Assembly (NCBI GenBank): GCA_002347685.1
Contig: DDWS01000048.1
Span: 5,176 to 69,175 of the forward strand
DNA length: 64,000 bases
Origin: Syntrophaceae bacterium UBA2280
GTDB taxonomy: Bacteria; Desulfobacterota; Syntrophia; Syntrophales; Smithellaceae
Direction of reading: 5' to 3'
The notes under the pieces are model-generated. The model saw nothing but the letters and a program-made list of their open reading frames with translations. It had not been told where the DNA came from and ran no database searches. The position numbers and the translations under genes were made by a program. Positions 56,123 through 64,000 of this stretch are shown here, piece by piece (the first letter of the stretch is position 1; each line of letters starts with the position of its first letter).

Positions 56123-56805
56123 TGATTTCTGTCATCATCCCGGTTCTTCATGAAGCCGAACAGATCAGCGATACGCTGCAGGCCCTGCAATCTGATGCCT
56201 CTGGCGTCTCGTATGAGGTGATTATCATCGATGGCGATCCCGCAGGGAAAACCATTGCCCGGATTTCCGATGAAAGTATCGTCAGGCTGATCGCACCCCG
56301 GGGCAGAGCAGTCCAGATGAACGAAGGCGCGGCAAGGGCCTCCGGGGATATCCTTCTTTTTTTGCACGCCGACACCATTCTGCCGAAAAACGCGTTTTCT
56401 AAAATTGTCAATGCGCTAGACGACGGCCGTTTTGTCGGCGGCGCGTTTGATCTGGGTATCGCCAATGCGCGCTTGATCTTTCGCCTCACCGCCTGGTGCG
56501 CATCACTCAAGCACCGACTGACGCGAGTGCCTTACGGGGACCAGGCGATTTTTTTGCGCAGGGCATATTTCGAATCTCTTGGCGGTTACACGGCCATTCC
56601 ACTGATGGAGGATGTGGAAATCATGAAGCGGATCAAACGCAGAGGCGATCGGATTGTGATTGTGCCGGATCCTGTAGCCACCTCGTCTCGTAAATGGGAA
56701 AAGGACGGCGTGGCCTATACGATTTTGCGCAACTGGATCATCCAGGCGCTTTACCTGTTCGGTGTGCCGGCTGAAAAATTAGTGAAATACTATTACAAGG
56801 AATAA
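56119..56805 (+). CDS. TIGR04283-type glycosyltransferase (arsenosugar-biosynthesis associated)
   Basis: A 228-residue GT2 glycosyltransferase. MISVIIPVLHEAEQISDTL is the usual nucleotide-sugar start, IIIDGDPAGKT the first acidic motif, and LLFLHADTILP the HAD/DxD-like metal site. GALDD-like and YGDQAIFLRR regions follow. These transferases normally lie beside the radical-SAM enzyme ArsS and the TIGR04282 transferase found two genes later. The start ATG 56119 overlaps the decayed gene. The stop overlaps the next start (TAATG). Confidence 0.88.
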   Translation: MMISVIIPVLHEAEQISDTLQALQSDASGVSYEVIIIDGDPAGKTIARISDESIVRLIAPRGRAVQMNEGAARASGDILLFLHADTILPKNAFSKIVNALDDGRFVGGAFDLGIANARLIFRLTAWCASLKHRLTRVPYGDQAIFLRRAYFESLGGYTAIPLMEDVEIMKRIKRRGDRIVIVPDPVATSSRKWEKDGVAYTILRNWIIQALYLFGVPAEKLVKYYYKE

Positions 56806-57521
56806 TGATGAAGCGAATACTGATATTTTTAGCCGCAATTATGATTTTGAGCGCCCCTCCGCTTTACGCCGGGCTGATGAATCAGGGCTTCCGTGAGGAC
56901 TTTGCAACGCTGGACAACTGGAAACCTCTGACGTTCCCGAAGATTCCGCGCCATACCGTCTATCGCATTGCAAAGGAGGATTCGAAAAACATCCTGGCGG
57001 CCGAAGCAAATGCCTCCGCATCCGGCATCATCTACACGAAGAGCTTCAATATTTTCAAAACGCCGATCATAAAATGGAAGTGGAAGGTCTCCAACATCTA
57101 TCAGGCAGGCGATGCAAAAAAGAAATCCGGAGATGACTACCCTTTGCGCATTTACGTTGTATTCAAGTATGATCCGGACAAGGCCGGTGTTTTCGAAAGG
57201 GCTCAGTATGCTGCGGCAAAGCTGATTTACGGCGAGTATCCGCCGCACAGCAGCCTCAACTACATCTGGGCCAATAAAAACCATCCCGAGCGAATTCTGC
57301 CCAACACGTACACGGCCAGAGCGCAGATGATTCTCCTGCAGAAAGGCCCGGAGCGCACAGGGCAGTGGGTCGATGAAAGGGTAAATGCTCTGGAAGATTA
57401 CCGCAAAGCCTTCGGAACGGACCCGCCCATAGAAGCAAGCATCGCCATCATGAGCGATGCGGACAATACCGGAGAGAAGGCCGCAGGTTATGTTGATTAT
57501 ATTGAGGTGTCCGCATTTTGA
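56805..57521 (+). CDS. secreted DUF3047 protein
   Basis: A 238-residue exported protein: signal peptide (LIFLAAIMILSAPPLYA), then a beta-rich domain with IKWKWKVSNIYQAGDAKKK, DDYPLRIYVVFKYDP, LNYIWANKNHPE and a final AGYVDYIEVSAF. This is the DUF3047 pattern, a jelly-roll-like domain of unknown ligand. It is translationally coupled to both neighbours (TAATG start, TTGA end) and is an unusual passenger in an arsenosugar-type operon. Confidence 0.86.
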   Translation: MMKRILIFLAAIMILSAPPLYAGLMNQGFREDFATLDNWKPLTFPKIPRHTVYRIAKEDSKNILAAEANASASGIIYTKSFNIFKTPIIKWKWKVSNIYQAGDAKKKSGDDYPLRIYVVFKYDPDKAGVFERAQYAAAKLIYGEYPPHSSLNYIWANKNHPERILPNTYTARAQMILLQKGPERTGQWVDERVNALEDYRKAFGTDPPIEASIAIMSDADNTGEKAAGYVDYIEVSAF

Positions 57522-58183
57522 AGGAAAACGCTCTAATTTTGTTTCTGAAATATCCGAAGCGGGGCGAGGTGAAAACGCGCCTGGCCGCCACGCTGGGTGA
57601 TGATTTTGCTTACCGGCTCTACCAGTGTTTTCTCGCGGATGCTGCGACCATGACGCGCCATGTGAATGCGCAAACGGTGATGGTTTATTCGGGCCCCGCC
57701 GGTGTAACGTTTCCGGGTTTTTCCGGGGTTCCATGCCTTGAGCAGCGAGGCCGCAACATCGGCGAGCGCATGTATTTTGCCCTGCTCGATGTATTCGCGC
57801 TCGGCTTCGAACGATGCGTACTCATCGGAAGCGACATCCCTGATCTGCCCGCCGGCATGATCAACGATGCTTTTGAAATCCTCCGCTCGGTGGATATTGT
57901 GCTTGGCCCCGGCACCGACGGCGGATATTACCTGATGGGTTGCAGGCAAGACACCCTGCGCGAGTCGGTTTTTGCCGAAATTCCCTGGAGCACACAAGCC
58001 GTCTTTTCCGAAACGCTCAAACGCATTGCCACTGCCGGACTTGAATCCGCAGAGCTTCAACCATGGTCGGATATCGATGATTTGGATGATCTTAAAAAGT
58101 TTTACGAAAGAAACAACGACCCCGCCTCAACATCACAGGTCATCCGTTTCCTGAAAGCAAAGGGGATTTTCCATGAACCATGA
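57518..58183 (+). CDS. TIGR04282-type transferase (DUF2064, arsenosugar-biosynthesis associated)
   Basis: A 221-residue nucleotidyl/glycosyl transferase. FLKYPKRGEVKTRLAATLG is the diagnostic phosphate-binding start, LIGSDIPDLPAG the metal motif, and VLGPGTDGGYYLMG the C-terminal signature. It starts at TTG 57518, overlapping the DUF3047 stop (TTGA), and overlaps the following flavoprotein by 11 bp. With the TIGR04283 enzyme it forms the transferase pair of this operon. Confidence 0.88.
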   Translation: MKENALILFLKYPKRGEVKTRLAATLGDDFAYRLYQCFLADAATMTRHVNAQTVMVYSGPAGVTFPGFSGVPCLEQRGRNIGERMYFALLDVFALGFERCVLIGSDIPDLPAGMINDAFEILRSVDIVLGPGTDGGYYLMGCRQDTLRESVFAEIPWSTQAVFSETLKRIATAGLESAELQPWSDIDDLDDLKKFYERNNDPASTSQVIRFLKAKGIFHEP

Positions 58184-59600
58184 CTATGATTTGATCATTC
58201 TGGGCGGAGGCGGCGCAGGCATCACCGCGGCCATGCTCGCACACGGGCTGGGGAAAAAAGTGGCCATGATCGACAAGAAGCGCTTTGGCGGCGAATGCAC
58301 CTGGTCGGGCTGCGTGCCGAGCAAATCGCTTTTGCATGCGGCAAAAGTTGCAGCGACGATCCGTGACCTTGAAAGCTATGGACTTTCGTCCACAGGCCCC
58401 ATCAGCATCTCAACTAATCGGGTCATGTCTTCGGTCCGCAAGATCGTGGCCGAAATCTACGAAGATGAAACACCCGCAACGTTTGAGAAGCTCGGCATGA
58501 CGGCGATGGAAAACGCCAAAGCGCACTTTATCGATCCGGGGAGCATTGAAGTCAACGGCAAAACCATGCACGCACGGAAATTCCTTATCGCTACCGGATC
58601 CTCACCGATGGTGCCGCCCGTCGAAGGTCTTGCCGAAGTCCCTTACTATACCAATGAAAATATTTTTTCCCTCGAAACACTGCCCGAATCGATCACCATC
58701 CTGGGCGGCGGGCCGATCGGCATTGAACTGGCACAGGCGATGAACCGCCTCGGGGTTGCCGTCACCGTGATTGAAATGGCGCCCGCCATCCTGATCCGGG
58801 AGGAAGCCGAACTATCGGCGATGCTTGCCGGCATTCTTGCACGCGAAGGCATCCGGCTTCTTACCGGCGCGAAGGTGTTGAGTGCGGAAAATCCGGAAAA
58901 ACCCACCGTGGTCTTTGAAAAAGACGGCAAGTCCGAAAGGATTTCCGCAGACGCGCTGTTGATCGCCGCCGGCAGAAAACCGAACACGGAAGGACTGGGC
59001 CTCGAAACCATCGGCCTGGCTCATGATCGCAGCGGTATTGCAGTTGACAACCATATGCGTACCAACGTTAAAAATATTTACGCGGCGGGCGATGTCGTCG
59101 GACCTTATCAGTTCAGCCACATCGCCAACTATCAGGCAATCGCAGCCACGTCCAACGCGCTTTTGCCGATTAAGCGAAGCGTGAATTATGATGCCGTGCC
59201 CTGGTGCACCTTCACCGACCCGGAACTCGCCCGAAGCGGTCTGACGGAAGCTCAGGCGCAGGAAAAATTCGGTTCAAAAATCCGCGTTTATCGGGCGGAA
59301 TATGCGAAACTCGATCGCGCCCGCACCGAACACACCACGGAAGGACTCGCCAAGTTTGTCTGTCATGCCAACGGCAAAATTCTGGGCGTGCATATCCTGG
59401 GCGAGCGGGCCGGCGAAGTCATGCATGAAGCGCATGCCGCCCGGACGCTGGGCATCCCGTTGCACCGTCTGGACAAAGTCATCCACACGTATCCGACCTA
59501 TTCGGAGCTGATCCGCCAGGCGGCCCGCGCGGCATACATCGACCGGATATCATCCCATCCGCTGGTGCGGTTCATTAAATTATTTCGGAGATCCAAATGA
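58173..59600 (+). CDS. mercuric-reductase-like FAD/NAD(P) disulfide oxidoreductase
   Basis: A 475-residue flavoprotein of the lipoamide-dehydrogenase family. FAD motif LIILGGGGAGITAAMLA, redox-active disulfide in GGECTWSGCVPSKSL, NAD-binding LGGGPIGIELAQAM, and the C-terminal HTYPTYSELIRQAARAAY, as in mercuric-reductase-like proteins without the MerA metal domain. The active-site residue after the first Cys is TW rather than LN. Such genes accompany TVP38 proteins in arsenosugar-type loci. Cytosolic. Confidence 0.9.
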   Translation: MNHDYDLIILGGGGAGITAAMLAHGLGKKVAMIDKKRFGGECTWSGCVPSKSLLHAAKVAATIRDLESYGLSSTGPISISTNRVMSSVRKIVAEIYEDETPATFEKLGMTAMENAKAHFIDPGSIEVNGKTMHARKFLIATGSSPMVPPVEGLAEVPYYTNENIFSLETLPESITILGGGPIGIELAQAMNRLGVAVTVIEMAPAILIREEAELSAMLAGILAREGIRLLTGAKVLSAENPEKPTVVFEKDGKSERISADALLIAAGRKPNTEGLGLETIGLAHDRSGIAVDNHMRTNVKNIYAAGDVVGPYQFSHIANYQAIAATSNALLPIKRSVNYDAVPWCTFTDPELARSGLTEAQAQEKFGSKIRVYRAEYAKLDRARTEHTTEGLAKFVCHANGKILGVHILGERAGEVMHEAHAARTLGIPLHRLDKVIHTYPTYSELIRQAARAAYIDRISSHPLVRFIKLFRRSK

Positions 59601-60307
59601 AGCCGGTTCATAAAAAAATCCTCATTGCACTTTGCATCGCGGCGGCCATTGTCGCCATCCGTGTGTTCGGCTTCGACCAGCTGCTCAGTCTCGAAACCTT
59701 CCGGCAATATCGTGATCAGCTCCTGGAGTTCACCGCGCAGCATTATATCCCGACCGTGGCGGTTTTTATTCTGGTCTATATTGTCGCCGTCGCGCTGTCG
59801 ATTCCCGGTGCGACGATTCTCACGCTCACCGCCGGTTTTCTTTTCGGTTTTTTCGGGGTGATCTATGTCAACATCGGCGCTTCGGCAGGCGCTGTTCTGG
59901 CATTTCTTGCCGCCCGGTATCTTATCGGCGACTGGGTGCAGAAGCGATATGGTGAGAAGCTTGCGTCGTTCAACAGGGAGATTGCCGATAACGGCTACAA
60001 CTACCTGCTGACCCTGCGCTTCATACCGCTGTTTCCCTTCTTCCTGATCAATATCTTCGCAGGCCTTACCCGCGTGCCGCTTGCGACGTTTGCCTGGACC
60101 ACGATGGTCGGCATTCTGCCCGGATCGTTTGTTTACATCTATACGGGCCGCCAGCTGGGAATGATCGACAAGCCCGGCGATATTCTGTCGTGGCAGATTA
60201 TTCTGGCCTTTGTGCTTCTAGGCCTGCTGGCTTTAAGCCCGGTGCTGATCAAAAAGATTATGAAAAAGAAAAGCAGCCATTCGACAAGTGTCCCCGCAAA
60301 GGACTGA
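59597..60307 (+). CDS. TVP38/TMEM64-family membrane protein
   Basis: A 236-residue integral membrane protein of the DedA-related SNARE-associated family with about six helices. Motifs: LSIPGATILTLTAGFLFGFF, GASAGAVLAFLAARYLIG and LRFIPLFPFFLINIFAGLTRV, the conserved re-entrant regions. It overlaps the flavoprotein stop by four bases. Related proteins are proposed to move lipids or maintain membranes; its place in the operon suggests membrane handling of the product. Confidence 0.88.
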   Translation: MKPVHKKILIALCIAAAIVAIRVFGFDQLLSLETFRQYRDQLLEFTAQHYIPTVAVFILVYIVAVALSIPGATILTLTAGFLFGFFGVIYVNIGASAGAVLAFLAARYLIGDWVQKRYGEKLASFNREIADNGYNYLLTLRFIPLFPFFLINIFAGLTRVPLATFAWTTMVGILPGSFVYIYTGRQLGMIDKPGDILSWQIILAFVLLGLLALSPVLIKKIMKKKSSHSTSVPAKD

Positions 60308-60319
60308 AAGGAGATGATG

Positions 60320-60754
60320 ATGAAGGGCTTATGGATATATCTGCCGGCGTTTTATCTGATGGGCGGCATGTGCTTTGCGCAAGTCGGCACGCCTGCGGCG
60401 GTAGGCCCGCTTAAGGCCTGTCCGAAAAGTCCCAACTGTGTTTCCTCACAGGCCGGGGACCCCGAACATGCCATCGCCCCGCTTACCTATGCCGGCAGCC
60501 GCGCCGATGCCGTCGTTCGATTGAAAAAGGCATTAAGCGGGATGAAGCGCACGACGATTGTTGCGGAAAAAGAGGATTATCTCCATGCCGAGGCCAAATC
60601 ACTCATCTTCCGTTTTGTAGATGATGTCGAGTTTTACTTCCCGGTGGATGAGAAAATTATCCACGTGCGGTCAGCCTCCCGCGTCGGCCAATCCGACATG
60701 GGCGTCAACCGCAAGCGCGTCGAAGAGATCCGCCGGAGATTTGACAAACATTAG
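60320..60754 (+). CDS. DUF1499 protein with signal peptide
   Basis: A 144-residue protein. ATG 60320 is chosen from three tandem ATGs because AAAGGAG is six bases before it. A signal peptide (to about FAQ) is followed by LKACPKSPNCVSSQAG, the DUF1499 landmark, and a beta-rich region ending VGQSDMGVNRKRVEEIRRRF. Function is unknown. It closes the operon before the MITE-like repeat. Confidence 0.85.
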   Translation: MKGLWIYLPAFYLMGGMCFAQVGTPAAVGPLKACPKSPNCVSSQAGDPEHAIAPLTYAGSRADAVVRLKKALSGMKRTTIVAEKEDYLHAEAKSLIFRFVDDVEFYFPVDEKIIHVRSASRVGQSDMGVNRKRVEEIRRRFDKH

Positions 60755-60856
60755 CTGATCGTATGGACATGACACATCATCATCCCGCCCGATATTCCTG
60801 TGTCCTGTGCTGGCGGAGGGCTAGGGACCGTACAGGATGAAACGGTCATTGTCTGA

Positions 60857-60980
60857 TGTCCCCCGCTGGCGGGGGTTAGGGGGTGGACGTTTTTTATACT
60901 GCCGTAATATTTAATAGTAAGTATTTGAAAGATATTTTTCCACCTCCGTCACTTCGTGACACCTCCGCCAGCAGAGGACA
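60857..60980. repeat. MITE-like dispersed repeat, copy 2
   Basis: Same structure as 46289-46410: TGTCCCCCGCTGGCGGGGG at the left, TCCACCTCCGTCACTTCGTG and AGCAGAGGACA at the right, an AT-rich centre that differs. A shorter relative of the left end (CTGGCGGAGGGCTAGGGAC) lies at about 60810-60830. Confidence 0.82.
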
Positions 60981-61088
60981 TAGAATGACATTCTTTGCAA
61001 TTGCGACACTGTCTTGCCTGCGGGAACAGACCGAATAGGGCTAAATCATCATCAATCCATCATCGCTGTTCTTTGTCGTGGAGTTTTT

Positions 61089-62192
61089 ATGAAACAACTG
61101 ATTCTGGCAGGCGTGGGGCACGCGCACCTGATGACGCTTCGCAACCTTCCGGCGTTCACCCGCGCGGGCGTTTCCGTGACAGTGGTGGCCCCCGGAGATT
61201 TTCATTATTATTCCGGTATGGGTCCGGGACTGCTCTCCGGCATTTACCGCCCCGAAGAAACCCGCTTTGACGTGCGGAAAATGACCGAGGCGCGCGGTGG
61301 TTCGTTCATTCAGGGCACCGTCGATCGTATCGACGCGCCCAACCGCCGCGTGATCCTTACAGACGGGCGGACGCTTGCATACGATCTGTTGTCGTGCAAC
61401 CTGGGAAGCGAGGTGATCGGCCTTCCGGGCGCATCGCCGCATTTAATTCCCGTCAAACCCATCGAAAATCTGCATCGGGCTGGCGCCGACATCCGCAGCC
61501 GTTTGAAAGAAGCCCCTTTGCGCGTCGCCGTCATCGGCGCAGGCCCGGCCGGCGTGGAACTGGCGGGAAATCTGCTTCGTCTGGGGGCATCCGCCGCGCA
61601 TCCGCTTGCGGTCACGTTGATCAGCCGCGACAACCTGCTCATGCGTTATTCGGCGCGGGCAAGAAGGCTCGCTTTGGCCTCCCTGCGTCAAAGGGGCGCA
61701 ACCGTACTGGTACGGCAGATCGTCCGGCAGGTGGAAGCATCGCGCATCGCACTGGAAGGAGGCGATCCGGTGGCTTTCGATATGGCCTTCAACGCCGCGG
61801 GCATCGTGCCTTCATCCGTCTTCAGGCCTTCCGGCCTGCCGGTTTCTCAAGACGGCGGTCTGCGCGTGAATCAATATTTGCAATGCGTATCCGATCCGGT
61901 CGTGTTCGGCGGCGGCGATTGCATCCATTTCGATCCCCGGCCGCTTGATCGCGTGGGCGTGTATGCGGTCCGGCAGGGCCCGGTGCTTTGCCGCAATCTG
62001 ATGGCCGCGCTTGGCGGCAAGTCACTTTCGCTTGAGGCCTTTGAACCGCAATCGCGCTATCTGTCGATTTTGAACCTGGGCGACGGGAGGGGCATTCTCG
62101 CCTGGCGGTCTCTGGTTTTGTCGGGACGTTTTGCCTTTTGGTTTAAGGATTCCATCGACCGCGCATTCATGCGGCGGTTTCAGAAGGAATAA
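61089..62192 (+). CDS. FAD/NAD(P)-binding oxidoreductase (NDH-2/SelD-associated type)
   Basis: A 367-residue flavoprotein. The N-terminal FAD loop is LILAGVGHAHLMTLRNLP, the GHAHL form typical of oxidoreductases fused to or paired with selenide-water dikinase. NAD-binding VAVIGAGPAGVELAGNLL, and FAD-closing FGGGDCIHFDPRPLDRVGVYA are present. ATG 61089 has GTGGAG upstream. The redox partner is probably quinone or a thiol. It is separated from the operon by the repeat but in the same direction. Confidence 0.86.
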   Translation: MKQLILAGVGHAHLMTLRNLPAFTRAGVSVTVVAPGDFHYYSGMGPGLLSGIYRPEETRFDVRKMTEARGGSFIQGTVDRIDAPNRRVILTDGRTLAYDLLSCNLGSEVIGLPGASPHLIPVKPIENLHRAGADIRSRLKEAPLRVAVIGAGPAGVELAGNLLRLGASAAHPLAVTLISRDNLLMRYSARARRLALASLRQRGATVLVRQIVRQVEASRIALEGGDPVAFDMAFNAAGIVPSSVFRPSGLPVSQDGGLRVNQYLQCVSDPVVFGGGDCIHFDPRPLDRVGVYAVRQGPVLCRNLMAALGGKSLSLEAFEPQSRYLSILNLGDGRGILAWRSLVLSGRFAFWFKDSIDRAFMRRFQKE

Positions 62193-62295
62193 CGTCTTGC
62201 AGGGAGAACATGACGGCAGATCCGTATTTATTGGCGTAACTTAACAATTTACGGGCGTCCCCAAGTGCCCACAGCGTCCCTATGTCCCAGCATTT

Positions 62296-63471
62296 TTACT
62301 TTTTAAGCACTGCCGCCCGCAGAAGAAGTGTTGCCGTCCAGTTGATGGCATTTATGGTATCAAAATAGGTATGCGGCGTGGAATTCAACCAGCGCAGCAT
62401 GATATGGCTGAAGCAGCCTATAAAAAGATTTTTAAAGATGCGATTATTTATATCAGGACGAAACAAACCTTTGCTTTTGCCCTCATCGAGAATAATATCC
62501 ATCGTGTCCATATAGGCCGCAAAATCTTCATAAGCGGGTGAATGATAAAAGTTTTCGTTATAGATGCCGCCGGCAATGAAGTTGCGCGCGAAGAAAGGTT
62601 CTCTAAGGTAGAGAAAATAAGTTTCTTTGATGAACCGGCTGAGTTTTTCTATGGGGTCAGACGCAGTTAAAGTTTTTTGTGTGCTCTTTGCATGATCAAT
62701 GAAGTGATTGCCCATGCTGGAAAACAGAATCTCTTCCTTGCTGTTAAAATATTCATAGAGAGTGCCTTCGGCTACGCCGGCTGCCTGCGCTATGTCTATT
62801 GTTGTTGATTCATCGAAACCGTTTTCAGAAAATATTTTCTCGGAAGCGGACATTATCATCTTCTTCTTATCGGCCCTGCTTGCCGTTTCTTTTTCATTGT
62901 GCTGAAGAACTGAAAGCACCAAATCAAGAATGGCATTGAAATCGTCTTTAGCGCTTCCGCTGCGCTTGCCGGTAAACACTAATATGTTCTCCATATCGAG
63001 CAGACCGAAAATCATCGCGTTGACCACGGAAACAGAAATATCAGCCGAAAAGCTGCCCTCGCGGATGCCGTCTTTGAGAATATTGTCTAATTTTCTCATC
63101 CAGTGAAGAAAATACTCCGACCCTTCGTGCCGGAAAAAATCCCGGTGAGCGCGCGAATCGAAAATGGTGAATTTCGCGTATTCCGGTTCATCATCGTGAT
63201 AATTGAGTTGATACCAGATTAACTTGCTCAGACGGCTTACGGGTTCGCGGATACCTGCCAGATACCGCTCCAAGTCGGCCAGTCTTATTTTAACAGACTG
63301 TGCGGCGGCGTAAAAGAGGAGATCTGTTTTATTTTTAAAGTAGTGATAAATGACGGAATCATTTACGCCGGCGGCGGCGGCTATTTCCGAAATCGTGGCT
63401 TTTTTACCCCTACGGGAAAGAACTGTAACGGCTACGTCAATTATGTGTTGTTTTTTACCTGCAGAAGCCAT
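62296..63471 (-). CDS. tandem double-TetR regulator
   Basis: A 391-residue protein holding two complete TetR units. The first HTH (IIDVAVTVLSRRGKKATISE, then VNDSVIYHYFKNKTDLLF) is followed by a ligand domain of about 150 residues. A second HTH (IMSASEKIFSENGFDEST, then VAEGTLYEYFNSKEEILF) and another ligand domain follow. TetR proteins are normally about 200 residues and dimerise; this one is a covalent pair. ATG 63471 follows AGGAG. A target cannot be fixed; it faces a probable promoter in the last 400 bases. Confidence 0.92.
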   Translation of the reverse strand: MASAGKKQHIIDVAVTVLSRRGKKATISEIAAAAGVNDSVIYHYFKNKTDLLFYAAAQSVKIRLADLERYLAGIREPVSRLSKLIWYQLNYHDDEPEYAKFTIFDSRAHRDFFRHEGSEYFLHWMRKLDNILKDGIREGSFSADISVSVVNAMIFGLLDMENILVFTGKRSGSAKDDFNAILDLVLSVLQHNEKETASRADKKKMIMSASEKIFSENGFDESTTIDIAQAAGVAEGTLYEYFNSKEEILFSSMGNHFIDHAKSTQKTLTASDPIEKLSRFIKETYFLYLREPFFARNFIAGGIYNENFYHSPAYEDFAAYMDTMDIILDEGKSKGLFRPDINNRIFKNLFIGCFSHIMLRWLNSTPHTYFDTINAINWTATLLLRAAVLKK

Positions 63472-64000
63472 GCGTCTCCTGATTCGTAGAACGAAAATAT
63501 AGAGTTTTACTGCGCGATTAATATGCAATTATTATTTAAAAAAAGCAAGTTTCTAATTGAATATCAGGTGCCAATAGCTTTATTTATTTAATATTACAAA
63601 TATTTTTACCGTAAGCGAAATACGGCTTGACAGGCATAACCCTTTTATGTAAATAGAATTTCGCTCATAATTGCTATTATTCGTAGTGATAATCTTATTC
63701 TTAAAAGCGCTAAGGAGGACTTTTTATAGGCTTCCATTAATCAACATTACCGATATTCATATTATTTTTTGCCTTGCCGGAAAGCGAACATACATAAATG
63801 ACTACCCAGGCCAGGCAGGAAGGAGGTAAAAGCACGCATGTAATCAGTTAAGGTGTGCCTGTCTGCTTCTTTTTCGACAACTAACCATTGTATTTTTTAC
63901 ATACGCAGCCGAAAAAGCCCTGCTGTGGAGCACACGACAGAAGCCAACAGTGATAGATTTTCGCGTTGGTTACCGCCGGGCATTGTACCAATAACAATAG
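63472..64000 (+). promoter_or_regulatory. divergent promoter region at the window end
   Basis: On the plus strand, TTGACA at 63627-63632 and TAAATA at 63650-63655 are 17 bases apart, just after a small hairpin CCGTA/TACGG (63609-63625). Two ribosome-site-like runs follow: AAGGAGGA near 63713 without a start, and AAGGAGG near 63820 before ATG TAA (63838). No gene is visible before the window ends, so the transcript probably has a long leader. Confidence 0.5.

Overview
The window looks like the chromosome of an anaerobic deltaproteobacterium (Thermodesulfobacteriota, perhaps near Syntrophales). This is inferred from gene families, not from a marker gene. The signs are a double-cubane dehydratase, a 4-hydroxybutyryl-CoA-dehydratase-like protein, an orphan MvhD, hemerythrin, YedF/DUF3343, C_GCAxxG_C_C proteins and many short intergenic palindromes. 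I see no rRNA, tRNA, CRISPR array or prophage.

Layout. 1-9350: a TetR fragment, lipase-like and membrane-HD genes, an acetyltransferase, a secreted serine hydrolase, a PAS/QueG-like pair, a nucleotidyltransferase pair, an MBL hydrolase and TypA. 9641-16510: an Hsp20-Lon stress operon, a repeat-rich gap, type II NADH dehydrogenase, and a membrane phospho/sulfo-transferase flanked by direct repeats that preserve a decayed second copy of the ndh 3' end. 16731-22584: a Tat-exported flavodoxin-ferredoxin, an atypical hemerythrin, small secreted proteins, a DmpA-type peptidase and a gene remnant. 22644-30415: purC, a PatB-type lyase, a dehydratase-like flavoprotein, and an alcohol dehydrogenase divergent from two SDR paralogues, with a clear promoter and palindromic operators between them. 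30644-35418: a minus-strand operon of a complete ABC importer, a double-cubane dehydratase homologue, YedF and DUF3343, probably sulfur/selenium or thio-compound related. 35862-39667: MvhD, an HExxH protein, a HesB-like protein, a HAD remnant and a hybrid histidine kinase. 39812-41138: an intact IS4-family element with target duplication.

41657-53882 is a near-complete glycogen/maltodextrin locus (glucokinase, malQ, glgB, glgA, glgP, a GH13 enzyme, and convergent glgC), with a good sigma-70 promoter before glucokinase. 54142-62192 starts with a secreted decarboxylase of the fungal PSD/PsiD type. It continues with an overlapping run of TIGR04283 and TIGR04282 transferases, DUF3047, a mercuric-reductase-like flavoprotein, TVP38/TMEM64, DUF1499 and a second flavoprotein. 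This resembles arsenosugar (ArsS) loci but has no ArsS; a decayed AhpD-like gene stands in front. 62296-63471 is a single protein made of two full TetR regulators.

The most unusual items are: the ABC/double-cubane/YedF/DUF3343 operon; the ArsS-less arsenosugar-type operon; the tandem TetR; the CmpB-HD membrane fusion; the ndh/sulfatase segmental duplication; a hemerythrin with two substituted iron ligands; a ~123-bp MITE-like repeat present twice; and two genes preceded by the same four-codon mini-ORF overlapping the start codon.
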